From Spirochaetota bacterium (GTDB taxonomy: Bacteria; Spirochaetota; Spirochaetia; Treponematales; Rectinemataceae), in assembly GCA_026398595.1 (NCBI GenBank), contig JAPLSO010000019.1, positions 31,320-95,319 of the forward strand: a stretch of 64,000 nucleotides of DNA, written 5' to 3'. The position numbers and the translations under genes are program-made. Below, piece by piece: positions 33,568 to 42,781 of this stretch; the first letter of the stretch is position 1; each line of letters starts with the position of its first letter. The notes beneath the pieces are model-generated. The model was not told where the DNA came from. It worked only from the letters and a program-made list of their open reading frames with translations, and made no database searches.

Positions 33568-35236
33568 GTGAATAAGATTGTTCGAGTGAACACCAGAAAC
33601 AGGACGATTTCGGTCTGTGATGTCACCGAGGAAGAGACGAGATGGGGCGGTAGGGGACTCATCGCCCATATCCTCCTGAGGGAAGTGCCGCCGACCTGTG
33701 AACCTACCGGCAGACGGAACAAGTTGATTTTCGCGTCGGGGCTTCTCGCCGACACGAGGCGGCGGAGCAGGAAAAAGGCTGACCAGGCTTGGAATCAAAG
33801 CCTTGATCATCGAAGACACGCCGGCCGAAGCCGCAGTCAAGGCGGGGCCCGATATCCTGGAGATCACGGCAGAAGGCTCCAGGTTCGTGGAAGCACCCGA
33901 GCTAAAGGGAAAACTCGTCGATGATACCATCGCGGTCCTGCGGGCCAAGTATGGCAAAAAAGCCGGCATTTTCTGCATCGGCCCGGCCGGTGAAATGATG
34001 ATGTACAGTGCGGGAATTGCCTCGCCCGACGATGATGATGTGCAGTTGCGCTATGCGGCGCGCGGTGGATTGGGCGCGCTCATGGGCTCCAAAGGCTTCA
34101 AGGCGATCGTAGTCGACGACAAGGGCTCGACGTACAAGGCTCCGGTCTACGACAGGGAACTCCTTCAGGAGACCTCCAGGTGGATGGCGGAAGCTCTCTT
34201 GAAGGATCCGAAGACCGAAAACAGGAATACCTACGGGACTTCTGCCATTCTTGCCCTGGCCAATACTTCGGGTCTCATGCCCACACGGAATTTCAGTTCC
34301 GGCAGCTTCGAGAAAGCCGATGACATAGCCGGAGAACGCGTGCGGAAGGAGATTCTTTCCAGGGGCGGCCAGGCGGGCAAGCCCTGCGTCGCAGGCTGCG
34401 TCATTAAGTGCAGCAATGTTTTCCCCGACAAAAATGGCAGGCAAATCGTCGCGTCGCTTCAATACGAGAGCATCACACTTCTCGGTTCCAACTGCGGAAT
34501 AGCCAGCCTCGACGATATAGCCGAGCTGAATCACCTCTGCAATCAGGTCGGCGTCGACTCGATCGAGACCGGAGCGGCCATCGGCGTGGCGATGGAAGCC
34601 GGCATCATTGAGTTCGGCGATGCCGAGGGCGCCAAGGACCTGGTCCGCCAGATCGGACAGGGCACTTGGCTCGGGCGCATCATCGGCCATGGCGCCAAGC
34701 TCACAGGGCGCGTGGCGGGTATACGAAGGATTCCGGTCATAAAAGGCCAGGCCATACCCGGCTACGACCCACGCGGCGTCAAGGGAAATGGCGTCACGTA
34801 TATAACTTCTCCCATGGGCGCCGACCATACGGCCGGCAACGCCTTTGAGACCCTGAAATACATGGATGTTTTAAAGCGCGACGGGCAGGTTGCGATTTCC
34901 AGGAAGCTACAGATCCGAGCCGCGCTCCTCGACACACTCGGCCTCTGCCTCTTCGTAAGACCTCCCTTCGTCAATCGGCCGGAGCAGTTCGGCAATCTGC
35001 TGAAGGGAAGATATGGATGGGATCTTTCATTCCGCGATGTCCAGCTTCTTGCCTGGGATACGATAAAGACGGAACGGGAGTTCAACAGCAGAGCCGGCGT
35101 TTCGGAAGAATTCTGTCCCATACCCGAGTTCATGGAAGACGAGCCCCTCCCGCCTAAAAATGCCGTCTTCGATGTGGAGATGGATGAGATGCGGAAGATG
35201 TGGGAAGGCGGCTTTACGCCTTTGGATGAATTTTAA
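33568..35236 (+). pseudogene. aldehyde:ferredoxin oxidoreductase with frameshifting deletion
   Basis: AOR enzymes use a tungstopterin and a [4Fe-4S] cluster to oxidise aldehydes with ferredoxin. The first frame (GTG 33568) gives the N-terminal segment TRWGGRGLIAHILLREVPP ... FASGLLADT; the rest continues in another frame as GGGAGKRLTRLGIKALIIED and runs to 35236 (C-terminal region VTYITSPMGADHTAGN). Between them the ~25-residue block that normally includes a SPLTGG motif is missing, near 33757-33765. A deletion of ~75 bp that is not a multiple of three explains both changes. It is a pseudogene unless the assembly is wrong. Confidence 0.82.
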
Positions 35237-35254
35237 GCCTCAAGGAGCATATGG

Positions 35255-36001
35255 ATGGAACTTGAGAACAAGGTGGTGATAGTCACGGGCGCCGGACTAG
35301 GCTTGGGCCAGGCCATCGCGAAGAAGGTCGCGACTGAAGGCGCGTTCGTAGCCTTGTGGGACATGAATCAGGAATCGGTGCAGAACGTGGCGACGATGCT
35401 CGATCCGAGCGGAGCCAAGGCCGCGGCTTATGCCGTCAACGTGACGAACGAAGCCGAAGTCCTGTACGCCGTAGCGCAGACTGTGGCTAAATTCGGCCGG
35501 ATCGATGTTCTTGTCAACAACGCCGGCATTTCCCGCCACAAGCTTCTCGAGGAGATGACCCTCGAGCTTTTCGAGCAGGTGATCAAGGTCAATTTGACGG
35601 GACCCTTCCTCTGCTGCAAGGCCGTGGCGCCCGTGATGAAGAAGCAGAACTTCGGGAAGATTGTCAATATCGCGTCGCTGGGCGGAAGGACCGGAAGACC
35701 GGGCGTGGGCGTGAACTACGCCGCGTCCAAAGCTGGCCTGATCGGCATAACCAAGTGCCTGGCCAAGGAACTGGGACCGAACAACATCTATGTGAACGCG
35801 ATCTGCCCCGGCCCGATCCTTACGGATCAGACCAAGCAGTACACAAAGGAAGTATTCGCGTCCTGGAACGCGGGACGAGCGGTGCCCAAGGATGGATATC
35901 CCGAGGACATCGGCGATGCGGTCATTTTCCTGGCTTCCAGTAGATCGGATTGGGTCACCGGCGTCACGCTGGACGTGAACGGCGGAATTTTCATCGGTTG
36001 A
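35255..36001 (+). CDS. short-chain dehydrogenase/reductase
   Basis: A 248-residue SDR. NAD(P)-binding TGAGLGLGQAIA at 11-22, NNAG near 89, catalytic Ser in NIASLGG, Tyr-x3-Lys in NYAASKAG and the PGPILTDQT stretch are all present. An Asp after the second strand (LWDMNQ) suggests NAD(H) rather than NADP. It acts on a secondary alcohol of the catabolised compound, perhaps as the first oxidation. A good AGGAG precedes ATG 35255. It lies 18 bp after the AOR pseudogene. Confidence 0.87.
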   Translation: MELENKVVIVTGAGLGLGQAIAKKVATEGAFVALWDMNQESVQNVATMLDPSGAKAAAYAVNVTNEAEVLYAVAQTVAKFGRIDVLVNNAGISRHKLLEEMTLELFEQVIKVNLTGPFLCCKAVAPVMKKQNFGKIVNIASLGGRTGRPGVGVNYAASKAGLIGITKCLAKELGPNNIYVNAICPGPILTDQTKQYTKEVFASWNAGRAVPKDGYPEDIGDAVIFLASSRSDWVTGVTLDVNGGIFIG

Positions 36002-36032
36002 AACGTACGCGCAATAGATCAAGGAGGGAAGT

Positions 36033-36392
36033 ATGGCTGGATTGAAGGTTGTCGACATCAATAAAGTTGAGCCCGAGAGGAAAACGCCTCCCCGCTCATC
36101 GTGGATACTCATCTCGGAGAAGACGGTGGGCTCGCAGAATCTGGCGCTCGGCGTCAATGAGACAGAGCCCGGATCCATGGTTCCCGAGCATAAACATGAA
36201 ACCGAGGAAGAGGTGATGCTTTTCCTGGAGGGTGAAGGGAAGTTCATCACCGAGGATCGGGAAATCGACGTAAAGCCGGGGATCTGCGTCTACAATCCCC
36301 CCGGGGCACTGCACAAGATCGTGAATACGGGGACGACAAAGCTCAAGTTTGTATGGGTCTATGCACCTCAACTCAAGAGCCACCGTCTTTAG
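36033..36392 (+). CDS. small cupin protein
   Basis: A 119-residue single-domain cupin. The metal-site motif is seen as PEHKHETEEEVMLFLEGEG with two His and one Glu, and the second cupin motif YNPPGALHKIVNTG supplies the last His. Many such proteins bind or isomerise sugar acids, others are structural. AAGGAGGGAAGT precedes the start. Its position between the SDR and the creatininase-like hydrolase suggests a role in the same pathway. The reaction cannot be named. Confidence 0.8.
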   Translation: MAGLKVVDINKVEPERKTPPRSSWILISEKTVGSQNLALGVNETEPGSMVPEHKHETEEEVMLFLEGEGKFITEDREIDVKPGICVYNPPGALHKIVNTGTTKLKFVWVYAPQLKSHRL

Positions 36393-36416
36393 GCTGCGGC
36401 ATAAAGGAGATTGAAA

Positions 36417-37385
36417 ATGAGTGAATGGAATCTTCCTATTCAGAGCGGAGGGCACATGGAAAAACCTTCCCAAATCTATTTCCAGACGATGACTAAGTTT
36501 GATGCCGAAGAGAGACTCAAGAAAGACGACGTCATCATCATCCCGATCGGTTCCACCGAGAATCACGGCAAGGCCGGTCCCTATGGCGAGGATACGTTCA
36601 TCGTTTCGAGGATCGCCGAGATGGTGGCCGAAAAGACCGGATGCACGGTCGCCGAGCCTATGTGGTATGGATCGCATCCATTCCATCATATCGGCCAGCC
36701 GGGAACGGTCCCTCTACCTGACAGCGTTTTCTGCGATCATATCAGGTCGATGATCTCCGGCTTCTGGAACACCGGTTTCCGGAAGCAGATCTTCATCAGC
36801 ATGCATGGGCAGGAATACGCCATTCCCTCGGCGATTCAGGAATGGGGCAAGAAGTATCAGATGCCGGCTATCATCATCTTCGTCGATCTGCCGCGCGTCA
36901 TGGGGAAGGACCTCATGGACAAGGCACATGGAGGTCCCTTCGATTATCCATTCCAGCATGCTTGCGAAGCGGAAACCTCCATTTCCATGGCTCTTTTCCC
37001 TGAGATGTGCCAACTCGAGCACGCCGAAGACACTACCCCGAAGGGATTCCTCCCGGCGGGTCATGTCGACAAAGGAGGAGATATCTACGGCAATCCCATT
37101 CCAGGCCACTGTATTGTCGGCGGAACAGGAATCGAGTGCGTCACCTTCCCCGAAGGAGTCATCGGAAAGGCGAGCCTGGCTGAGCCCGCGAAGGCTTTCA
37201 AGGCCATCGAGAATGTATGCAATTACCTGGTAAAGCTTCACGACGATATTCTCGAAAGGTTCCCGGTCGGGCGATTGCCGCCGATAGAGCTCATGACCCA
37301 GCGGAGCAAGGAAGAGGTCGAAGCTATTCTCAAGGGACCGACGAACGGCGGCAAGCACCTGTACACCATCGCCTGGCCGAGTTAA
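36417..37385 (+). CDS. creatininase-family amidohydrolase/ring hydrolase
   Basis: A 322-residue metal-dependent hydrolase of the creatininase family. The first metal motif is GSTENHGKAGPYGEDT (E48, H50, D59), followed by SMHGQE in place of the usual NGHGGN and the second-half HACEAETSISMALFPE. The family includes creatinine amidohydrolase and IolN, which opens the ring of a diketo-inositol in Thermotoga. With a Zn-alcohol dehydrogenase and TIM-barrel epimerase in the same cluster, a carbocyclic ring hydrolase is my favoured reading. ATG 36417 follows AAAGGAG; TTG 36411 is less likely. Confidence 0.82.
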   Translation: MSEWNLPIQSGGHMEKPSQIYFQTMTKFDAEERLKKDDVIIIPIGSTENHGKAGPYGEDTFIVSRIAEMVAEKTGCTVAEPMWYGSHPFHHIGQPGTVPLPDSVFCDHIRSMISGFWNTGFRKQIFISMHGQEYAIPSAIQEWGKKYQMPAIIIFVDLPRVMGKDLMDKAHGGPFDYPFQHACEAETSISMALFPEMCQLEHAEDTTPKGFLPAGHVDKGGDIYGNPIPGHCIVGGTGIECVTFPEGVIGKASLAEPAKAFKAIENVCNYLVKLHDDILERFPVGRLPPIELMTQRSKEEVEAILKGPTNGGKHLYTIAWPS

Positions 37386-37397
37386 GCAGTTTTCCTA

Positions 37398-37417
37398 CAC
37401 GCGCGGCGACGCGCGTG
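37398..37417. promoter_or_regulatory. GC hairpin upstream of dctP
   Basis: A perfect 8-bp stem CACGCGCG/CGCGCGTG with a GCGA tetraloop, 12 bp after the hydrolase stop and 20 bp before dctP. No T-run follows, so it is more likely a 5'-protecting or processing structure than a terminator. Confidence 0.5.
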
Positions 37418-37437
37418 AATTTCAAGGAGGTAGAGAG

Positions 37438-38466
37438 ATGAAAAGGTTCTTAATGTGCTTCGTCATGATCATCATGGCTTCAACCATGGTATTCGCACAG
37501 GGCAAAGTCTACGAACTGAAGCTGGCGCATGCCGACTCGACTGACCCCACGGTTTCGCGAAAACACGCCCAGGCCCTTACGTTTGCGGCGATGGTCAATT
37601 CGAGGTCAGGCGGTCGTATCAACGTAAAAGTGTATGGTGCCGGTTCACTCGGCGCTGAGCGCGAATACGTTGAAGGCATCAAGGCCGGAACCGTCGAAGC
37701 CGGTATCGCATCGGGCGTCGTCTCCAACTTCTTCCCGGCCGCCGCCATCACCGACATTCCCTACCTGTTCCCCACGAGCCAAGTCGCATGGAATGTCATG
37801 GATGGTCCGTTTGGCGACAAACTGCGCGGGATGTTCCTCCAGCAGACTGGAATGCGCTGTCTGGCCTTCGCCGAGGTCGGTTTCAGACATTTCACGAACA
37901 ACGTAAGGCCGATCAAGTCGCCCGCCGATATGAAGGGTCTCAAGATCCGCGTCCAGGAGACGCCCGTCTACATCAATATGCTCAAGGCTGTAGGCGCCAG
38001 TCCGACCCCGGTGGCCTGGACCGAGACCTATACGGCGCTCCAGACCGGCGTCGTCGACGGCCAGGAGAATCCGATCGGTTCCATCCTCATGGCCAAGCTC
38101 TCCGAAGTCCAGAAGTACATCACCCTCGATGGCCATGTGTATGGAGTCGACTGGTTCATCATCAATGAAAAATTCTTCAAGAGCCTGCCCGCAGACCTGC
38201 AGTACATCGTCCTTGACAGCGCCCAGGTCAGCTGCACGGTAGGCCGCGGCGTCCTGACCTACATCAACGCCATGGGACTCCAGACCCTCATCGACAACAA
38301 GATGCAGGCCTATTCGCCGACCGAGGCCGAGATGGCGGCATTCCAGAACGCGATGCAGCCGGCCGTCCTCGACTGGCTCAAGACCAAGGTCGATCCGAAG
38401 CTGATCGCTGAGCTCCAGCAGGCTGTGGTCGACGAAGTTGCCAGGCAGAAGGCGGCTCTCAAGTAA
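37438..38466 (+). CDS. dctP: TRAP transporter substrate-binding protein DctP
   Basis: A 342-residue periplasmic binding protein with signal peptide ending STMVFAQG. DctP-family features: LKLAHADSTDPTVSRKHAQA, GRINVKVYGAGSLGAEREYVEG, and the carboxylate-binding Arg in MKGLKIRVQETPVYINML, with WTETYTALQTGVVDGQENP near 210. The conserved Arg indicates an organic-acid ligand such as a sugar acid or cyclic keto-acid. AAGGAGGTAGAGAG precedes the start. Hairpins on both sides suggest its mRNA segment is kept at a higher level than the membrane subunits. Confidence 0.92.
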   Translation: MKRFLMCFVMIIMASTMVFAQGKVYELKLAHADSTDPTVSRKHAQALTFAAMVNSRSGGRINVKVYGAGSLGAEREYVEGIKAGTVEAGIASGVVSNFFPAAAITDIPYLFPTSQVAWNVMDGPFGDKLRGMFLQQTGMRCLAFAEVGFRHFTNNVRPIKSPADMKGLKIRVQETPVYINMLKAVGASPTPVAWTETYTALQTGVVDGQENPIGSILMAKLSEVQKYITLDGHVYGVDWFIINEKFFKSLPADLQYIVLDSAQVSCTVGRGVLTYINAMGLQTLIDNKMQAYSPTEAEMAAFQNAMQPAVLDWLKTKVDPKLIAELQQAVVDEVARQKAALK

Positions 38467-38481
38467 ATGCTGATTGAAGAG

Positions 38482-38527
38482 GCCGGACGGGTCGAGTATC
38501 AAGGGAATCGACCGTCCGGCTTTCTTC
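38482..38527 (+). terminator. attenuator hairpin between dctP and dctQ
   Basis: GCCGGACGG-GTCGA (38482-38495) pairs with TCGACCGTCCGGC (38508-38520) with a single bulged G; TTTCTTC follows. It lies 15 bp after the dctP stop. A partial terminator here would give more binding protein than permease, as transporters need. Confidence 0.7.
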
Positions 38528-38572
38528 ATGAAGGGGTGGACTTACAAAAAATGGACGAGAAGGAGTCCGTCA

Positions 38573-39085
38573 ATGTCTAGTACTAGTCTCATGGCAAAAG
38601 CTCTCAAGACAATGGAGACTGTAGTCGAATGGGCTGTTACGGTGATAGTCGCCATCATGGTGGTGAACATTTCGCTGGGAGTATTCTGCAGATACGTCTT
38701 GAATGATGCCCTGTTCTGGACCGAGGAAATGAGTCGCTACCTCATGATTTGGGCGGGAATGCTCGGCGCGGGGCTCGCCATGAAGGATGACGGCCATGTC
38801 GGTCTCAACTTCTTTGTCGATATCTTTCCCACAAAAGCCAAGTGGGTTTTCCGATTCCTCTCCAGGCTTGTTGTCACCGTTTTCCTTGCCATTCTGCTCA
38901 TTAAGTCTTTCGACTATCTCAGGACACTTTCAATACAGAAATCTGCCGCAATGGAACTGCCGATGGTGATTCCCTACCTGTCCGTGACTTTAGGGGCAAT
39001 CTTGATGTCGATAGAGAACCTTGTGCTTATGGCTCGCCTCTTCGTGAAGGCGGAAGCACCGACGACGGAGGGTAGGAAAGAATAA
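38573..39085 (+). CDS. dctQ: TRAP transporter small membrane subunit DctQ
   Basis: A 170-residue protein with four membrane helices. The DctQ signature FCRYVLNDALFWTEEMSRYLMIW lies near 40-62 (for example NDALFWTEEMSRYL), followed by GAGLAMKDDGHVGLNFFVD. DctQ joins DctM in the sodium-driven uptake complex. ATG 38573 has GAAGGAG upstream; the longer frame from 38474 reads through the hairpin and is not credible. It overlaps dctM by one base (TAATG). Confidence 0.9.
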   Translation: MSSTSLMAKALKTMETVVEWAVTVIVAIMVVNISLGVFCRYVLNDALFWTEEMSRYLMIWAGMLGAGLAMKDDGHVGLNFFVDIFPTKAKWVFRFLSRLVVTVFLAILLIKSFDYLRTLSIQKSAAMELPMVIPYLSVTLGAILMSIENLVLMARLFVKAEAPTTEGRKE

Positions 39086-40365
39086 TGCTTGCAACAGTCA
39101 TCGCGTTCATCATATTTCTCTTGATAGGCGTTCCGGTATCATTCAGCCTGGGCGCTTCCAGCCTCGTCTATCTTCTCCAGAAAGGAATATCCGTCGGACT
39201 CATTGCCCAGCGGATGTTCACCGGATTGGACTCGTTCCCCTTCATGGCCATCCCCTTTTTCGTGCTGTCCGGGGAACTCATGAACCACTCGGGGATCTCC
39301 AAGCGTCTGATCAGGATGGCGGACGTCTTCGTAGGTAGACTAAGAGGCGGATTAGGCCACGTCAATGTATTGACATCCATGTTCTTCGCGGGCATCACGG
39401 GTTCAGCGGTGGCGGACACTTCATCCGAAGGTCCGATTATCATCCCCGCCATGATAGACGCCGGCTATGATGCCGATTACGCCGCCGCGATCACCTGCGC
39501 CTCCTCGGTCATCGGACCTATCATACCTCCCAGCATTCCCTTCGTCGTCTATTCGCTGATCAGTTCCACATCCGTGGCGGCGCTGTTCCTGTCGGGGTTC
39601 CTGCCGGGCATACTCCTGGGCGTAAGCCAGATGATTGCGAACGCGATCATCTCCAAAAAGCGCAACTATCCACGGGCTCCCCGCTGGCCCACCTTCAAGG
39701 AAATGGGCGTTGCCGTGTTGCAGGGGATGGTTCCTCTGATGATGCCTGTTATAATTCTGGGCGGCATTCTGGGCGGCATCTTCACGGCTACGGAAGCCTC
39801 GGCGGTTGCGGTACTCTACGCCTTAATCATAAGCCTGGTAGTGTACCGGAACCTCGGCTGGAAAGACGTGAGGGAAGCCTTCATCTCAACGGCCAAGACA
39901 ACCGGCATCGTTTTCCTTCTCATCGCCTGTTCCAACGTCTTCAACTGGGCCCTTGTCGTCGAGCAGATTCCGCAGAATATGGCTTTTTTCGTGGCAAAGG
40001 TGTTCACGAACAAATACCTGTTGCTATTGGCCATGAATGTCATGCTGCTGATCGTGGGCTGTTTCATGGAAGGGACCGCGGCGCTAATCATCCTGGTACC
40101 GATACTTTTGCAGATCACCAAACCATTCGGGATAAACCCGATCATGCTGGGTACCGTCGTCGTGCTGAACCTGATGATAGGCTTGATCACTCCACCGGTG
40201 GGCCTATGTCTCTTTATCGCGTGCAATATCGCGAAACGACCCATAGAAAAGGTCGCCAAGGCTCTGGTTCCCTTCCTGATCGCCTCGGTCGCCACACTGC
40301 TTTTGGTTACCTATGTAGAACCCATCTCTATGTTCCTGCCGCGGTTGTTCGGTTACGTTCGCTGA
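39085..40365 (+). CDS. dctM: TRAP transporter large membrane subunit DctM
   Basis: A 426-residue membrane protein with about twelve helices, the translocation subunit of a TRAP transporter. Typical segments: FPFMAIPFFVLSGELMNHSG, ITGSAVADTSSEGPIIIPAM, IIPPSIPFVVYSLIS and NLMIGLITPPVGLCLFIAC. It couples Na+ flow to uptake of the acid bound by DctP. It starts directly on the dctQ stop. A strong hairpin follows 5 bp after its stop. Confidence 0.92.
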   Translation: MLATVIAFIIFLLIGVPVSFSLGASSLVYLLQKGISVGLIAQRMFTGLDSFPFMAIPFFVLSGELMNHSGISKRLIRMADVFVGRLRGGLGHVNVLTSMFFAGITGSAVADTSSEGPIIIPAMIDAGYDADYAAAITCASSVIGPIIPPSIPFVVYSLISSTSVAALFLSGFLPGILLGVSQMIANAIISKKRNYPRAPRWPTFKEMGVAVLQGMVPLMMPVIILGGILGGIFTATEASAVAVLYALIISLVVYRNLGWKDVREAFISTAKTTGIVFLLIACSNVFNWALVVEQIPQNMAFFVAKVFTNKYLLLLAMNVMLLIVGCFMEGTAALIILVPILLQITKPFGINPIMLGTVVVLNLMIGLITPPVGLCLFIACNIAKRPIEKVAKALVPFLIASVATLLLVTYVEPISMFLPRLFGYVR

Positions 40366-40369
40366 TCTC

Positions 40370-40415
40370 GGTTCCCATCGTGCGCTCCAGTAAAGGGGAG
40401 CGCACGATGGGAACC
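40370..40415. terminator. perfect 19-bp hairpin after dctM
   Basis: GGTTCCCATCGTGCGCTCC (40370-40388) pairs perfectly with 40397-40415 around an eight-base loop. Only ATTTGG follows, so it is a weak terminator by sequence, but such a long stem could pause polymerase or protect the upstream mRNA. The next gene starts 66 bp later. Confidence 0.6.
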
Positions 40416-40480
40416 ATTTGGTATGGCCGTCTTTAACGCTTCCGCGCTCTATTGGCGTTGCTGGGGAGGCTTGATCCATC

Positions 40481-41284
40481 ATGAAAATGCGCCTGAGCTG
40501 TTTCGGCTATCTCAAGGATTTGGACGATATCGTCGCGGCCGGCTACGACTGCGCCGAGCTTCATGTGAAAGAGATGATGGCTTTCGACGACGCCGGATTC
40601 AGGGAAGCGCTTGCCACCCTGAGATCCTGCGGTATTCCCGCCGAGGTTTTCAACAATCCCATTCCCCTCGATTCCCGGGTGGCTGATCCCTCGTTCGACT
40701 TGAAATATTACCATGACTTCCTGGAAAAGGCGGCCGATCGCTGCGCCGAGATGGGCGCCCGCTATTTTGTGTTCGGCAACGGTAGAGCCCGCAGCCTCCC
40801 GACCGAGGGCGACATTTCCGGGGCGGCAACTAAGTTCGATGAATTCTTTTCCATGCTTCTGGACATCGCGGCGAAGCGCAATATCACGGTACTCATCGAG
40901 CCGCTCAGCAAGAAACTTTCGAACATCGTAAACAATCTTCCGGAAGCCGTCGAGTTCATCAAGAAATTCGACAAGCCCAATCTCAAGACCTTCATCGACT
41001 ACCGGTACATGGTGGAATTGGGGAGGCCGCTTGATGAGATCCTTGTCTACGAGCCCTATATCAAGCATGTGCATATCGACAATCCTCTCTCGGAATTCCC
41101 GAGACGGGTGGTTCCGAGGCTCGACGACGGTTTTGATTACGGACCGTTCCTGGAGTCTTTGAAGAAAATATCCTACAAGGGGATCATCTCGGTCGAGGCA
41201 TCCGTATTCGCGGATTATCCCCAGGAAATCAAGGATTGCCTCGGTTTCTTCGCGGCACATGGAATAAAGCCCTATAGGGCATAA
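40481..41284 (+). CDS. TIM-barrel sugar isomerase/epimerase
   Basis: A 267-residue protein of the AP-endonuclease-2/tagatose-epimerase family. The four metal ligands are intact: E140 (LIEP), D173 (FIDY), H198 (HVHID) and E239 (SVEA). Members isomerise or epimerise ketoses and sugar acids; IolO of Thermotoga, a keto-gluconate epimerase, is one. The start ATG 40481 has GGGGAGG upstream. It is followed 14 bp later by the Zn-dehydrogenase. It is the catalytically complete paralogue of the altered protein at 29007-29777. Confidence 0.82.
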   Translation: MKMRLSCFGYLKDLDDIVAAGYDCAELHVKEMMAFDDAGFREALATLRSCGIPAEVFNNPIPLDSRVADPSFDLKYYHDFLEKAADRCAEMGARYFVFGNGRARSLPTEGDISGAATKFDEFFSMLLDIAAKRNITVLIEPLSKKLSNIVNNLPEAVEFIKKFDKPNLKTFIDYRYMVELGRPLDEILVYEPYIKHVHIDNPLSEFPRRVVPRLDDGFDYGPFLESLKKISYKGIISVEASVFADYPQEIKDCLGFFAAHGIKPYRA

Positions 41285-41298
41285 AAGGAGTTTCAGCG

Positions 41299-42330
41299 AT
41301 GAAAGCGCTAGTCTATCATGGTCCGAGGGATATGCGGTACGAAGATGTCGAGACGCCGAAACCGAAGAAGGGCGAAGTCCTTGTAAAGGTCAAGTCCGTG
41401 TCCATATGCGGTTCTGACCTCTCAGGCTACAAGGGCGGTTCGGCAATGCGCGTTGCCCCGCTCATCATGGGACATGAATTTTCAGGTGAAATCGCCCGAC
41501 TTGGCGAGGGTGTCAGCGGCATGAAGGTCGGAGACCGCGTAGGCGTCGTCACTAACCTCTATTGCGGTACCTGCCAGGACTGCAAGGACGGTCTCCAGAA
41601 TGTCTGCGACAACCGTTTCATCATCGGCACGACTATGAAAGCCGGGGGCTACAACGGCGCGATGGCCGACTACGTGGTAGCTCCCGCCGTCAAAATCATG
41701 CCGCTGCCCGACAGCGTTTCCTTCGACGAGTGCGCCCTGGTCGAGCCCCTCTCCATCTCTCTCCGGGCGACCAAGCACGCCGGGGAACTGAAAGGCAAGA
41801 ACGTAGCCGTTTTTGGGGCGGGTCCGATCGGTCTTATGGGCGTCATGTGCCTAAAAAGTTTCGGCGCAAAGCGGATAATAGCAATAGATATCGTGGAAAA
41901 TCGCCTCAAGATGGCCCTCCAATGCGGGGCGACCGATGCCATCAACTCGAATGAAGATGTCCTGGCGATCACGAGAAAGATGACCGACGGCGTCGGCCTC
42001 GATGTCGTATTCGATGCCGCGGGTGTCCCCGCCACGGTCAACACCGGGATCGAGATAGCGCGGAACGGCGGCACCCTCCTCATGGTCGGCATGGCTTCGC
42101 CCAAAATTGAAATCGAGTACAAACATGCCGTATGCAAGGAGCTGAGACTCCAGGCCAGCTACATGTATACAGCGGAGATGAGGGAAGGCCTCCAGATGAT
42201 CGTCGACGGCAAGCTGAATGTCAGACAGATGATCACCTCCAGATACCCTATATCCGAAGGGGCCAGGATCTTCGAGGAACTCGCGTCGGGCAAGACAAGC
42301 GACATTAAAGTAATTCTCGCCAATGACTGA
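41299..42330 (+). CDS. zinc-dependent alcohol/polyol dehydrogenase (MDR)
   Basis: A 343-residue medium-chain dehydrogenase. Catalytic zinc ligands C37 (SICGSD), H59-E60 (GHEF) and the structural zinc cysteines C89, C92, C95 and C103 are present. The nucleotide-binding motif GAGPIGLMGV follows with an Asp after the next strand (AIDIVENR), indicating NAD. Relatives include sorbitol, threonine and IolM-type inosose dehydrogenases. It is expected to oxidise a ring or chain hydroxyl of the imported compound. Confidence 0.9.
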   Translation: MKALVYHGPRDMRYEDVETPKPKKGEVLVKVKSVSICGSDLSGYKGGSAMRVAPLIMGHEFSGEIARLGEGVSGMKVGDRVGVVTNLYCGTCQDCKDGLQNVCDNRFIIGTTMKAGGYNGAMADYVVAPAVKIMPLPDSVSFDECALVEPLSISLRATKHAGELKGKNVAVFGAGPIGLMGVMCLKSFGAKRIIAIDIVENRLKMALQCGATDAINSNEDVLAITRKMTDGVGLDVVFDAAGVPATVNTGIEIARNGGTLLMVGMASPKIEIEYKHAVCKELRLQASYMYTAEMREGLQMIVDGKLNVRQMITSRYPISEGARIFEELASGKTSDIKVILAND

Positions 42331-42347
42331 AACAGGAGGCACATCGG

Positions 42348-42761
42348 ATGAAACTAAATCATCTCGGCTATGCGAGTCGGAACATCGATGAAGCGATCTC
42401 GGCTTTCCTGAAGCTTGGCTACGTCAAGGTCCATGAGGAAGTCAAACACCACATCCCCAAGAACATGTTCGTCCAACGGGTGAAATTGAACGACACGATC
42501 GTGGAGATAATGGCGCCGGCCGACGCCTCCAAGCCTTCATTCATTTCAGGCGAACTCGGCAAGACAAGCGAGCCCTTCGTTCTCCATCACCTGTGCTACG
42601 ACGTGGAGGATATCCGCAAGGCAGTCGACGGACTCATGGCGACGGGCGAGTACAGCATCTACGAGCCGATAACGAGCGGCGTGTTCCAGAAGAACCTGAT
42701 TTGCTTCCTCAGGCATAAGCATATCGGACTCATCGAATTCTTCGAATGGCCCAAGAATTGA
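42348..42761 (+). CDS. VOC-superfamily (glyoxalase-fold) protein
   Basis: A 137-residue protein with two betaalphabetabetabeta modules: KLNHLGYASRNIDEAISAF at the start with the first metal His, and VLHHLCYDVEDIRKAV near 80 with the second; a Glu near the end (IEFFEWP) completes a possible metal site. The family covers methylmalonyl-CoA epimerase, glyoxalase and ring-cleaving dioxygenases. The length and HLGYA start resemble methylmalonyl-CoA epimerases. AGGAGG-type site precedes the ATG. Reaction unknown; probably an isomerase in the pathway. Confidence 0.78.
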   Translation: MKLNHLGYASRNIDEAISAFLKLGYVKVHEEVKHHIPKNMFVQRVKLNDTIVEIMAPADASKPSFISGELGKTSEPFVLHHLCYDVEDIRKAVDGLMATGEYSIYEPITSGVFQKNLICFLRHKHIGLIEFFEWPKN

Positions 42762-42781
42762 GATCGTCGGAAGAGGCAGGA

